From the NCBI RefSeq assembly GCF_010093025.1, contig NZ_CP048114.1, forward strand, positions 682,001-746,000: a DNA stretch of 64,000 bases, read 5' to 3'. This stretch comes from Edaphobacter sp. 12200R-103 (GTDB taxonomy: Bacteria; Acidobacteriota; Terriglobia; Terriglobales; Acidobacteriaceae). Positions 54,693 through 63,270 of the stretch are shown here, piece by piece. A program made the translations under genes and the position numbers. The notes below the pieces were generated by a model that had not been told where the DNA came from, searched no databases, and worked only from the letters and a program-made list of their open reading frames with translations. The stretch's first letter is position 1. The number at the start of each line of letters is the position of its first letter.

Positions 54693-57554
54693 GTGAAGCA
54701 TCTTGTAAAGCTGATCGTTGCATTATTAAGTTGCACCGCGCTGTTGGCGACCGCCAGAGCGCAGGAGACCCTTACTACAGCCTCCGTGACAGGCAGAGTC
54801 ATGGATTCAAGTGGAGCGGTCGTACCGAACGCGATCGTGAAGGCTGTAGCTTTGGCCACCAACCAGAGCTATACGGCGACAACGGACACCCAGGGACGCT
54901 TTCGGATCCCATTTCTTGCTATCGGAACCTATACGCTCTCAACACAGCCATCCGGTTTCGCTCTCACGCAAAAACAGATTCAGTTGACTGTCGGGGGAGC
55001 ATTTGATGTAACGCTTCAGGTCGGAGTCGAATCGACCAGCAGTTCGGTCAACGTAATAGGACAGACGCCGGTGCTCGAAGAGAATCGCAGCCAGATCTCT
55101 GAGACGGTACTGCAGGAAGAGGTCAACAATCTTCCCTACAATGGAAGAAACTTCCTCGATCTATCGTTGCTCACTCCCGGCATCAGCCCCACCAATACGG
55201 CCAGCGTGCAGACCTTTGCGGAGACCTCTCCTGTTGTAGGACAGGGCTATTCCGTCAACAGCCAGCGGAACTTCTCCAACAGCTTCGTCGTCGATGGTCT
55301 TTCTGCGAATGACGATGCAGCGGGCCTGGCCGGAAATTTCTACAGCATGGATGTAATTCGCGAGTTCCAGGTGGTGACCTCCGGCGGTCAGGCTGAGTTT
55401 GGGCGCGCGATGGGCGGGTACTTCAACATTGTTACTCGCAGCGGGACCAATGATCTGCACGGTACGCTCTACGGCTTTATGCGGAACCAGCGACTCAATG
55501 CGCAGAACGCTCTGTCGCGCAATAAAGTTCCCATCACGCAGGCACAGTATGGCGCCAGTCTCTCCGGGCCTGTCCGGCATGACAGAACCTTCCTGTTCGG
55601 CAACTATGAAGGGCGACGTCTCAATACAAATGGCGTCATCACCATCAACCCCGCCCAAGCGCTGCAGATCAACGATCATCTGAATGCCATCGCGTTTCAT
55701 GGGCCACGTCTTTCCGTGGGAGCGGGAGCTACTACGTTCTATCCCACGACAGTGCATACCGACACGACGTTTCTGCGTGGAGATCATCGCTTCAGCGATA
55801 CGGATCAATTCAATGCGAGGTACAGCTACTATCGGCTGGACAGCACTAATGCTCGCGGTGCGGGTGGGCTGGCGGACGTCAGCTATGGGACCGCAGTTCG
55901 CGACACCAACCACACGCTTGCGATCAGCAATGTAGCCACACTTTCGCCGCGTACGTTCAATGAGACCAGGGGACAATTTACCTATGACAGTCTGGACGCC
56001 CCTCCAAACTTCGAGAACAGTCCGGCTGTCAGCATCAGCGGAGTAGCGACCTTCGGGCGCTTTTCCTCTTCTCCCACAGCTCGGTTGAACTATCTCTACG
56101 AGGGAGTGGACAATCTGGTGATGCAACGTGGGGCGCACACCCTCAAGACTGGCGTCGACTTCCTCTTTAACGAGGACAAGATTACATTCCCCATGGCGAG
56201 CTTCGGATCCTACAGCTTCCCATCGCTCACGGCATTTCTGTCCAGTGGCGCCGCATATGCTTCCTTCTCCCAGAACTTCGGGATTCCCTATATCCAGCAG
56301 AACAATCCCAATCTTGGTTTCTATGCTCAGGATGAGTGGAAGGCGAGCGCATCGTTGACCCTGAACCTGGGGATCCGCTACGACCTGCAGTTTCTGAAGA
56401 GCATCAACACGGATGCAAACAATGTATCTCCGCGAGTAGGTTTTGCATGGTCGCCCTTCACAAATAAGCACACGGTGGTTCGCGGCAGCTTCGGGCTGTT
56501 CTATGACCGTGTACCGTTGCGGGCGCTGGCAAATGCGTTACTGTCTGCCGGGAATACGATCGATCCCACGCAGGGACGTCTGCTGCAATACACCTATGTT
56601 CCGGGAGATGTTGGAGCGCCGGTGTTCCCGGATGTATCGACAGCGCCGAATCCCGGATCGAAGATCAGCTACTCGTTGATGAACCGCAACATACAGAACG
56701 CCTACTCCGAGCAGGCAAGTCTGGGAGTGGAACAGCAGCTTGCCCGGAATCTTACCCTTGGCCTCTCCTATCAGCACGTTCGCGGATTGCACCTGTTGTC
56801 TTCGCTGAATCGCAACATCAATCCGGACGGAACCAGGCCTGATCCTACACGGGGCAATATCAAACCGTATGATTCACTCTTCGACTCGTACTACGACGGC
56901 CTTTCGGTCTCTTTGCTGGAGCGCCCGGCATCGTGGGGCTCTGCCCGTGTGTCGTACACATGGTCGAAGGCGATGGACAATGTCGGTGAGTTCTTCTTCA
57001 GCTCACCCATCAACAACTTCGACCTGAGCGTCGATCGCAGCCGGTCCGATGACGATCAGAGGCACCGTCTTGTCTTCGATGCGACCCTCCACACGCCGAC
57101 ATCTCATGTCAGCACGATCACTGAGCACCTGACGCATGGCTGGCAACTTGGAGGAATCCTGCAGTACTATTCCCGGCTTCCATTCAATATCACGACGGGA
57201 GGGCAGACGAAGCAGCAGACCACGCAGCGGCCATGCACCTTCGGCTACACTCTTGTCGGAACGAATCCATGCACGGAAGGACTTGCCGGTGCTGTGATCG
57301 GCCGCAATGCGGGGACAGGCTTCGACTTCTTCAACGTGAATGCACGGCTCAGCCGCACCTTTGCACTTACTGAGAGGGTTCATCTGGAGGCTATGGCGGA
57401 GGCCTTCAATGCGCTCAATCATAGGAATAACATGATTCCCAATGGAACCTGGGGCAGTGGAGAGTATCCCTCCCGTGCCAATCCGTCCTTCGGAGCAGCA
57501 ACCGCGGTGGGCGATCCCAGGAGCTTCCAACTTGCAGCGAGACTGACCTTCTAG
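54693..57554 (+). CDS. TonB-dependent receptor, Oar-like (second)
   Basis: A 953-residue outer-membrane receptor starting at GTG with GGAG 6 nt upstream. Signal peptide LIVALLSCTALLATARA, then a carboxypeptidase-regulatory-like domain (ASVTGRVMDSSGAVVPNAIV, FRIPFLAIGTYTLSTQPSGF), a plug with NNLPYNGRNFLDLSLLTPGI and RNFSNSFVVDGLS, and a barrel ending PRSFQLAARLTF. It is shorter than the first receptor and clearly distinct in sequence. The two upstream CCRR-motif exported proteins point to a shared function, possibly metal or siderophore uptake (inference). Confidence 0.9.
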   Translation: MKHLVKLIVALLSCTALLATARAQETLTTASVTGRVMDSSGAVVPNAIVKAVALATNQSYTATTDTQGRFRIPFLAIGTYTLSTQPSGFALTQKQIQLTVGGAFDVTLQVGVESTSSSVNVIGQTPVLEENRSQISETVLQEEVNNLPYNGRNFLDLSLLTPGISPTNTASVQTFAETSPVVGQGYSVNSQRNFSNSFVVDGLSANDDAAGLAGNFYSMDVIREFQVVTSGGQAEFGRAMGGYFNIVTRSGTNDLHGTLYGFMRNQRLNAQNALSRNKVPITQAQYGASLSGPVRHDRTFLFGNYEGRRLNTNGVITINPAQALQINDHLNAIAFHGPRLSVGAGATTFYPTTVHTDTTFLRGDHRFSDTDQFNARYSYYRLDSTNARGAGGLADVSYGTAVRDTNHTLAISNVATLSPRTFNETRGQFTYDSLDAPPNFENSPAVSISGVATFGRFSSSPTARLNYLYEGVDNLVMQRGAHTLKTGVDFLFNEDKITFPMASFGSYSFPSLTAFLSSGAAYASFSQNFGIPYIQQNNPNLGFYAQDEWKASASLTLNLGIRYDLQFLKSINTDANNVSPRVGFAWSPFTNKHTVVRGSFGLFYDRVPLRALANALLSAGNTIDPTQGRLLQYTYVPGDVGAPVFPDVSTAPNPGSKISYSLMNRNIQNAYSEQASLGVEQQLARNLTLGLSYQHVRGLHLLSSLNRNINPDGTRPDPTRGNIKPYDSLFDSYYDGLSVSLLERPASWGSARVSYTWSKAMDNVGEFFFSSPINNFDLSVDRSRSDDDQRHRLVFDATLHTPTSHVSTITEHLTHGWQLGGILQYYSRLPFNITTGGQTKQQTTQRPCTFGYTLVGTNPCTEGLAGAVIGRNAGTGFDFFNVNARLSRTFALTERVHLEAMAEAFNALNHRNNMIPNGTWGSGEYPSRANPSFGAATAVGDPRSFQLAARLTF

Positions 57555-57574
57555 GGTTAGACAGAGTTGCTTTC

Positions 57575-57605
57575 GAGGCGAAGACTGCTGCCAGGTCTTC
57601 GCCTC
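57575..57605 (+). terminator. Hairpin after the second receptor
   Basis: GAGGCGAAGAC and GTCTTCGCCTC form a perfect 11-bp stem with a 9-nt loop. There is no T-run, so termination strength is uncertain. Confidence 0.6.
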
Positions 57606-57685
57606 ATATGCTGTTCACGGTGGCCGGTCTGGTGTCAGCACTTTTATCCTTGAATCGGGCGCTGGAGATCCTTACCCTGACGTCT

Positions 57686-58585
57686 ATGCCGGAGCTGCCC
57701 GACATCTCCGCTTATCTGACTGCGCTGCAGCCGCGAATCGTCGGCCAGCGGTTGGAGTCTGTTCGTCTGGCGAGCCCGTTTCTCTTGCGAACGGCAACTC
57801 CGTCTCTCCAGGCAATCGAAGGGCACACCATACAGTCGCTCGGCAGAATCGGTAAGCGCATCGTGATGGAATTCGATCACGGTCTCTGGCTCGTACTGCA
57901 CCTGATGATTGCCGGCCGTCTGCACTGGCGATCTGCGGGTGCGAAGCTGGCAGGGCGGAACTCTTTGGCCGCATTCGATTTCCCGAACGGATCCTTAGTG
58001 CTGACGGAAGCGGGATCGAAACGTCGTGCATCGCTGCATCTCTTCAGCAACAGGCATGATCTGGCCGCCGTCGATCCTGGCGGTCTGGATGTTTTTGAGA
58101 TCGGCATCGACGAGTTCAAGGCGGCTCTCAAGGCGGAGAATCGCACGCTCAAACGAGCCTTGACCGATCCGCGTATCTTGAGCGGAATCGGCAACGCCTA
58201 CTCCGATGAGATTCTGCACGCTGCACAGCTTTCACCCATCCAACTCACGCACAAGCTGTCGGCGGATGAGTGGGAGCGGCTTTTCGCTGCGACACAGCAG
58301 ACGCTGCAGCTCTGGCTAGATCGTCTCAATGCTGAAGCTGCTGCATCTTTCCCCGAGAAGGTTACCGCATTTCGAAAGGACATGGCAGTGCACGGACGCT
58401 TTGGTGAGCCTTGCCCACGCTGCGGCAGCCCTATCCAGCGAATACGCTATGCGGATAATGAGACAAACTACTGTCCGCAGTGCCAGACCGGCGGACGGCT
58501 GCTTGCGGACCGCAGCCTCTCACGTTTGCTCGGTAAGGACTGGCCCCGTACGCTCGACGAGCTGGAAGCTCTGCGTCGTCGCTGA
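57686..58585 (+). CDS. Fpg/Nei family DNA glycosylase
   Basis: A 299-residue base-excision repair glycosylase/AP lyase. After Met removal, Pro1 and Glu2 (PELPD) form the catalytic N-terminus. The conserved Lys is in GRIGKRIVMEF, the helix-two-turn-helix in PRILSGIGNAYSDEILHAA, and the zinc finger in CPRCGSPIQRIRY...NYCPQCQTGGRLL. The PELPD start, rather than PELPE, places it in an Fpg-like subgroup; whether it prefers 8-oxoguanine or oxidised pyrimidines is not clear. The start at 57686 is fixed by the catalytic Pro. Confidence 0.93.
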   Translation: MPELPDISAYLTALQPRIVGQRLESVRLASPFLLRTATPSLQAIEGHTIQSLGRIGKRIVMEFDHGLWLVLHLMIAGRLHWRSAGAKLAGRNSLAAFDFPNGSLVLTEAGSKRRASLHLFSNRHDLAAVDPGGLDVFEIGIDEFKAALKAENRTLKRALTDPRILSGIGNAYSDEILHAAQLSPIQLTHKLSADEWERLFAATQQTLQLWLDRLNAEAAASFPEKVTAFRKDMAVHGRFGEPCPRCGSPIQRIRYADNETNYCPQCQTGGRLLADRSLSRLLGKDWPRTLDELEALRRR

Positions 58586-58631
58586 ACCATCCGGTAGATC
58601 TGGGAACGCGGGAAAGAGGGCGCGTTTCTAA

Positions 58632-59372
58632 TTAGTAAGCCGATTGAGAGACCGGCGGCCCGATCAGCAAGATCACGGGAGACGGACCGACATCGGTGCT
58701 CGAAAGCCGATCGAGTGTCGTGATATGGACGTGCTCGCTGGGGGTGGAGGCGCGGGAGACTGCAGTGCATGGCGTTTCCGGAGCGATGCCCGAAGAGATG
58801 AGGTCCTGCGCGAGAGTCTCGAAATTGCGCCCCGGCATGTAGATCACTAATGTGGCTTCATCAGGAAAGGCGCCTGACCAGTTTGGTGTCAGCGATACCT
58901 TTCCGGCGGCGTGATGCGCCGTCGCCAGAATCAGCTTCGAAGCACGGCTGCGATCGGTGAGCGGCGTCCGCAGGTTGGCAGCGACTGCGAAGGCCGTCGT
59001 GATTCCAGGAACAATCTCAAAGGGAATGGAGTACTCACGCAGAAAACCGATCTCTTCGGCGGCCCGGCCAAAGATAAGCGGATCGCCGGACTTGAGCCGA
59101 ATGACAGAACGGTCTGCCTTGGAGTGCTCGAGCATGAGCTGGTGAATTCCCGCCTGCGTAATACGCGGCTGCCCGCATCGTTTGCCAACAGGAATGATAT
59201 CCGCTGTCGGGCTGGCGAGATTGAGAACCTCATCGCTCACGAGATCATCCGGCAGGATGACATCGGCAGTTTTGAGCAGGTGAGCAGCGCGTAACGTCAG
59301 CAGCGCAGGATTGCCCGGACCTGCGCCGACGAGATAGACATAGCCAGATTCAGCGTCAGGAATCGAGATCAC
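58632..59372 (-). CDS. cobA: Uroporphyrinogen-III C-methyltransferase (SUMT)
   Basis: A 246-residue SAM-dependent tetrapyrrole methylase making precorrin-2: VYLVGAGPGNPALLTLRAAH at the N-terminus, DLVSDEVLNL, VGKRCGQPRITQAGI, VIRLKSGDPLIFGRAAEE and IPFEIVPGITTAFAVAANL. Its ATG overlaps the stop of the dehydrogenase gene upstream (ATGA). With that partner it makes sirohydrochlorin for the sirohaem of the nitrite/sulfite reductase encoded nearby. Confidence 0.95.
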   Translation of the reverse strand: MISIPDAESGYVYLVGAGPGNPALLTLRAAHLLKTADVILPDDLVSDEVLNLASPTADIIPVGKRCGQPRITQAGIHQLMLEHSKADRSVIRLKSGDPLIFGRAAEEIGFLREYSIPFEIVPGITTAFAVAANLRTPLTDRSRASKLILATAHHAAGKVSLTPNWSGAFPDEATLVIYMPGRNFETLAQDLISSGIAPETPCTAVSRASTPSEHVHITTLDRLSSTDVGPSPVILLIGPPVSQSAY

Positions 59373-60010
59373 GCCTTCTCCGCGGTTTGAGTGTTAGTCA
59401 GGGCGTGTTCCCGCGCCAGCAGGCGGGAAGGACACTGATCGTAGGCGCAGACCTGACGCTGGGCCAGCTCATGTAGCAGAAGCCGGCGAGACTCGTTCAG
59501 CGGCTCGGCAGCAACAACCTCACGGCGCAGATTGCCGAGATCGGTAAGCCACTCGCCAAGGTCCAGCGGCAGCTGCTCGTTCAACTCTTTCCGGAGTTGC
59601 TGGGCGAGCGCGGGAGAGTTTCCGGCAGTCGAGATGGCGATCTGCAGGTCGCCACGCCGGACGATCGAAGGGAAGTAGAAGTCGCAGAAGGGCGGATCGT
59701 CGACCGCATTACACAGAACCCCGCTGGCGGTTGCCTCAGCGAAGACAGCGCGATTGACAGCCGGATCGTTTGTAGCGGCAACGACAAGAAACGATTCCGC
59801 AAGATCGCCCGTCTGGTACCGGCGCTTGCGCAGGGTCAGATCTCCGGAGGCTGCCTGTTCGGCGATTCGGTCGCTGACCTCAGGAGCAATGACGGTGACG
59901 GCAGCATCGGCGGCGCGAAGAGAATCGATCTTGGACTCAGCCAGGTGTCCAGCGCCGATGACGAGCGCACGACGGCCAGTCAGTTTGAGAAAGAGAGGGA
60001 AGAGGGACAT
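59369..60010 (-). CDS. Precorrin-2 dehydrogenase / sirohydrochlorin ferrochelatase-like (CysG N-terminal type)
   Basis: A 213-residue protein with the NAD-binding N-terminus ALVIGAGHLAESKIDSLRAA and VTVIAPEVSD. Further conserved parts are VVAATNDPAVNRAVFAEATA, GVLCNAVDDPPFCDFYFPS and RGDLQIAISTAGNSPALAQQ with FRKELNEQL-like helices. It oxidises precorrin-2 to sirohydrochlorin and may insert iron. GGAGAAGGAG precedes the ATG. First gene of a two-gene operon with the methyltransferase. Confidence 0.9.
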   Translation of the reverse strand: MSLFPLFLKLTGRRALVIGAGHLAESKIDSLRAADAAVTVIAPEVSDRIAEQAASGDLTLRKRRYQTGDLAESFLVVAATNDPAVNRAVFAEATASGVLCNAVDDPPFCDFYFPSIVRRGDLQIAISTAGNSPALAQQLRKELNEQLPLDLGEWLTDLGNLRREVVAAEPLNESRRLLLHELAQRQVCAYDQCPSRLLAREHALTNTQTAEKA

Positions 60011-60138
60011 TCAAAGCTCCTTCTCCATGATAGAGCTTTCGGTCGAGAGGTTTGTCCCCCAGCCATCGATTTTGCGCGGGCTCTTCAAGGAGCGGAAGAT
60101 AGTGCAGGATTCCATCTTTGAATTTTCGTTTTACGGGA

Positions 60139-60453
60139 TCAGCGGTTTTCCCGGGAGCTCTTCGGCGGGGCTTCCCATACGAACAGGAACTCTTTGTTGC
60201 TCGATGTTGCGAGATTGAGGTTATTCTGCCTGCCTGCTCTGCTCAGTGCTGCCCGAATATTCTCCTTCGAGTCGGGAAGCTCTGCGAGCGGAATCTTCAG
60301 GGCCGAGCCCGGGGGAAGCTCTGTGATATCGCTAAGAAGCTGCCGGATGATCTCTTTGTGCTTTCCCTCTCTTCCTCTGGGAATATCATCCTGCAGAATA
60401 CGTTCGAACCTCATGGGTTTTTTTATCTCTTTAACTTCTTCATAGTCGCCCAT
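60139..60453 (-). CDS. Conserved hypothetical protein, small and charged
   Basis: A 104-residue soluble protein. The start at 60453 has GGAGG 5 nt upstream; 33 upstream in-frame residues are unlikely. Notable segments are MRFERILQDDIPRGREGKHK, LPPGSALKIPLAELPDSKEN and IRAALSRAGRQNNLNLATSS, ending KEFLFVWEAPP. The last parts read like a small DNA- or RNA-binding fold (a helix with Arg/Lys then a beta edge). No name is known to me. It sits upstream of the sirohaem genes on the same strand but about 130 bp away. Confidence 0.65.
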   Translation of the reverse strand: MGDYEEVKEIKKPMRFERILQDDIPRGREGKHKEIIRQLLSDITELPPGSALKIPLAELPDSKENIRAALSRAGRQNNLNLATSSNKEFLFVWEAPPKSSRENR

Positions 60454-60650
60454 AGTGTCCTCCGTTTGCGGTACCTGCGAAAAGCCAACCTCCTGACTGA
60501 CGTAGCGTAAAACTAACGCTAACGTATGGTTAATTTGATGCCAAGTTGCCACTACATGTTTTAGGTGTAAAGTTGACGTGTAAATGATTGATTCAAAATA
60601 GGTAGCAGGTTTTATTTCAATAATGATACTCTGCCGTCAGGGGTTGCCTG

Positions 60651-61106
60651 ATGACAAAAATACTTCATACGGAAGTAGTGCCGATCGAAGAGGCAAAGCG
60701 CGAGGATTCAGGCCTGGCAAGACTGGATGTCTTGGTAGTGGATGATGAGCAGACAATCGCCGATACTCTGTCCGTGATCCTCTCACGGTCGGGATTTTCC
60801 GTGCGAACGGCGTATGACGGTAAGGGTGCCTTTGAGATTGCCATGCAGAATCCTCCCCGTCTTGTGATCAGCGATGTCGTGATGCCAGAAATGACTGGCG
60901 TCGAACTGGCCATCGCCCTCAAGAGTTCGATTCCCGAATGCCAGATTCTGTTGTTTTCCGGACAGGCGGCAACAGCTGACCTTCTGGAGCAAGCTCGGGC
61001 CCAGGGACACGACTTTGCCATCGTCAGTAAGCCAATTCACCCTAAAGATCTGATTCGAAGGATCTCCGAATACCTCCAGGTAGAAAAGCCATTGACTCTG
61101 CGGTAA
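60651..61106 (+). CDS. Single-domain response regulator
   Basis: A 151-residue receiver domain with an extra N-terminal about 25 residues. Acidic pocket VLVVDDEQTI, phosphoacceptor Asp in LVISDVVMPEMTG, the Ser of LLFSGQAA and the Lys of IVSKPIHPKDL are all present. No output domain, so it works through protein contacts. No histidine kinase lies in the window. It is convergent with the reductase gene. Confidence 0.9.
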   Translation: MTKILHTEVVPIEEAKREDSGLARLDVLVVDDEQTIADTLSVILSRSGFSVRTAYDGKGAFEIAMQNPPRLVISDVVMPEMTGVELAIALKSSIPECQILLFSGQAATADLLEQARAQGHDFAIVSKPIHPKDLIRRISEYLQVEKPLTLR

Positions 61107-61172
61107 AGCGGAATTCTGCCGGAGAGCCTTCTGAAGTCGCGACGTCAAGGCGGATTTCCCATCGATTAGAAG

Positions 61173-61212
61173 AACAAGGCCGCGTTCGCTGAAAAGCAAA
61201 CGCGGTCTTGTT
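61173..61212. terminator. Bidirectional terminator between response regulator and reductase
   Basis: AACAAGGCCGCGTTCGC pairs with GCAAACGCGGTCTTGTT (two mismatches) around TGAAAA, followed by TGT-rich sequence on the forward strand and TTC on the reverse. Confidence 0.75.
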
Positions 61213-61225
61213 TGTAGGGAATCGG

Positions 61226-62950
61226 TTATTCTGCCGGCGCGAGGCGGGCGGCGCCAACGGGAGGCGCATCCCGTTCGACTGGCGTAAGAACCTCACCGGC
61301 AAGCTGTGCGCGCAGGGTGCTGTCGTCGGTACGGTCGAAGTAACTGCGCAGATCCTCACCGGGAGTACGAGCTTCAAGATACGCGTTCAGCAGGCGTTCG
61401 ATTGCGTCCGGCACGTCTGTCGCCGCCGCGCGATAGCCCAACTGCCGTGCGGTACGGGCATACTTGCCCACGGAGCCACCGACGCAGAAGAAGAAGGCGT
61501 CGACCATCTGGCCGTCCTTCTTGATCTTCTTGCCCTCCAGGCCAATATCTGCGATCCAGTGCTGTCCGCAGGAGTTGGTGCAACCCGTGATGTGGAGGCG
61601 AATCTGTTGATCGAAGCCAGGCAGGCGATCCTCCAGCTCAGCGACCAACCACTTGTTGAAACCCTTGGTCTCTGCAATGGCCAGCTTGCAGAACTCCGTC
61701 CCGGTGCAGGCGATCGCTCCACGCCAGAAGGGCGAGACGTCGACGTTGAAGCCGAGCGAATTCAACTCAACGACCAGAGCAGCGGTTTCGCGGTTGGGTA
61801 CGTTGACGATCAGGATGTTCTGTCCGATCGTCGTGCGCAGATTGCCGTCACCATACTTTTCGGCTAGCTCAGCCAGCTTCAGAAGCTGATCGCCGGAGAC
61901 ACGGCCGTTGAGAACGCTGGCTCCTACCGTGGACAGACCGGGCTGACGCTGAGGAGTGATACCGATATGGTCGCGGTAGATGTCGGCAGGAATCTCTTCC
62001 ATGCTGACCGGACTGGGATCGAGCTTGTACCCCAGCTTTTCTTCGAGAGCTTCAAGGAAAGACTCGGCGGTCCAGCCAAACTTCATGAAGAGGTATTTGA
62101 TGCGGGCGCGGGTACGGTTCTCGCGAAGGATTCCTGCATCCCGGAAGACTTCGGCGGTGGCCGTGGCTACCGCAAGTGCCTGGTCCTGGCGGACGAAGGC
62201 CGGGATGCGCACGGCAATGTTTGGCTCATTGGACAGGCCTCCACCCACGCGTAGGGTAAAGCCGATCTCCTCTTTGCCGTCGACGGTGCGCTTGATGGCG
62301 GTGAGGGCAGCGTCGTTGATCTCTGGGAAGCTGCACCAGACCGGGCATCCGGAGACGGTGAACTTGAACTTGCGGGGAAGATTGACAAAATCGGTGTTGC
62401 CGTTGAGCCTGTGCGCGATCTCGATGGCGAGAGGGCTGGCATCGATAAGTTCGTGACCATCCAGACCGGCCAGGGGGCATCCGGTAACGTTACGGACGAC
62501 GTCGCCGCAGGCGCCCTTGGTGCTGAGTCCGACGGCGTTGAGGGCGTCGACGACTTCGATCAAGTCCTGAATGGTGAGCCAGTGAAGCTGAATGTTCTGC
62601 CGGGTCGTAATGTCGGCAAGGTTGTTGGCGTACTTTTTGGTTACTTCGCCGATAACGCGAGCCTGAGCGCTGGTCAGGATTCCATTGGGCAGCGCAATCC
62701 GCATCATGAAGTATTCGGTGGCCTTGCCTTCGCCGCCGCTTCCGCCGGTCACTCCCTTTCCATCGCCCTGGCTGTAGACCCCCCACCAGCGGAAGTACAA
62801 GGCCCAGTCGGAAGGAATCGAATCCCAACCCTGACGAGCAAACTCGCGTACTTCCTCCCATGCTTCCCAGGGATTTTTAGCGAGCTTAAGTCGTTCCGTT
62901 TTCTGGGCTTTGGTCTCTTTGACGGCGGCTGGGGCCGGAGTGGTGGACAT
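61226..62950 (-). CDS. Sirohaem/4Fe-4S nitrite or sulfite reductase (NirA/SirA type)
   Basis: A 574-residue assimilatory reductase. The two Cys pairs ligating the coupled 4Fe-4S cluster and sirohaem are in CTGTEFCKLAI and GCTNSCGQHWIAD. Other family parts are ITTRQNIQLHWLTIQDL, NVTGCPLAGLDGHE, KFKFTVSGCPVWCSFPEIND, and NLRTTIGQNILIVNVPN. Ferredoxin is the usual donor. Nitrite versus sulfite cannot be decided from sequence by eye. The start at 62950 has AAGGA 9 nt upstream. The 185-nt leader encodes a cysteine-rich peptide followed by a terminator, which argues that sulfur supply controls the gene and thus favours sulfite. Confidence 0.93.
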   Translation of the reverse strand: MSTTPAPAAVKETKAQKTERLKLAKNPWEAWEEVREFARQGWDSIPSDWALYFRWWGVYSQGDGKGVTGGSGGEGKATEYFMMRIALPNGILTSAQARVIGEVTKKYANNLADITTRQNIQLHWLTIQDLIEVVDALNAVGLSTKGACGDVVRNVTGCPLAGLDGHELIDASPLAIEIAHRLNGNTDFVNLPRKFKFTVSGCPVWCSFPEINDAALTAIKRTVDGKEEIGFTLRVGGGLSNEPNIAVRIPAFVRQDQALAVATATAEVFRDAGILRENRTRARIKYLFMKFGWTAESFLEALEEKLGYKLDPSPVSMEEIPADIYRDHIGITPQRQPGLSTVGASVLNGRVSGDQLLKLAELAEKYGDGNLRTTIGQNILIVNVPNRETAALVVELNSLGFNVDVSPFWRGAIACTGTEFCKLAIAETKGFNKWLVAELEDRLPGFDQQIRLHITGCTNSCGQHWIADIGLEGKKIKKDGQMVDAFFFCVGGSVGKYARTARQLGYRAAATDVPDAIERLLNAYLEARTPGEDLRSYFDRTDDSTLRAQLAGEVLTPVERDAPPVGAARLAPAE

Positions 62951-62983
62951 TGATAGAATCCTTTGGCTTGGAATTGCGGCGGT

Positions 62984-63010
62984 AATAAAAATCCCACTCG
63001 CTGGAGTGGG
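62984..63010 (-). terminator. Intrinsic terminator in the reductase leader (candidate attenuator)
   Basis: On the reverse strand CCCACTC-CAGC-GAGTGGG is followed by ATTTTTATT. It lies 34 nt upstream of the reductase ATG and 39 nt after the leader-peptide stop, so transcripts from the upstream promoter must pass it to reach the gene. Confidence 0.8.
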
Positions 63011-63048
63011 CGTTGGCGACTTGCCTGAGGGTCGCAGATCGGAAGGAC

Positions 63049-63135
63049 CTACGAAGCAGGGCAGAGACGACAGCGCACCCGTTCGCAACAACACATGCGA
63101 CAGGAGGAGAGAAGCTGGATGCGGTCGAAAGCCAT
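63049..63135 (-). CDS. Cysteine-rich 28-residue leader peptide
   Basis: ATG at 63135 opens a 28-codon frame ending in TAG. The second half reads SSCRMCCCERVRCRLCPAS, with six Cys codons (TGT, TGT, TGT, TGC, TGT, TGC), three of them consecutive. No ribosome-binding site precedes it. Instead the -10 box ends 6 nt before the ATG, so the transcript probably starts at or next to the A of ATG and is translated as a leaderless mRNA. A terminator hairpin lies between it and the sirohaem reductase gene. This is the layout of a cysteine-tRNA-sensing attenuator; similar Cys-containing leaderless peptides are known before sulfur genes in actinobacteria. Ribosomes stalling at the Cys run would alter folding of the downstream RNA and allow read-through. 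The antiterminator partner is not obvious by eye. The coding claim rests on the frame, promoter geometry and context. Confidence 0.7.
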   Translation of the reverse strand: MAFDRIQLLSSCRMCCCERVRCRLCPAS

Positions 63136-63141
63136 GCTTAA

Positions 63142-63170
63142 AGTATGGCGGTATGGAAGGTAAGAGTCAA
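63142..63170 (-). promoter_or_regulatory. Promoter of the leader peptide and reductase transcript
   Basis: Reverse strand TTGACT (63165-63170), 17-bp spacer, CATACT (63142-63147), then 6 nt to the leader ATG. The distance predicts a start site on the ATG. Confidence 0.7.
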
Positions 63171-63270
63171 GGGAGGACTCGGAGTTTCCAGCAGGATTTG
63201 CATACAAATGACTTTGATTTCAGAGGTTTTGGAGATTTCGCCCTTCCAGGGAGTTCCTGCTGCGAAAGTA

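Noticed and set aside
62951..63170. SAM or cobalamin riboswitch in the reductase leader
   Set aside because: No conserved S-box or cobalamin-box core could be found; the Cys-rich frame explains the leader better.
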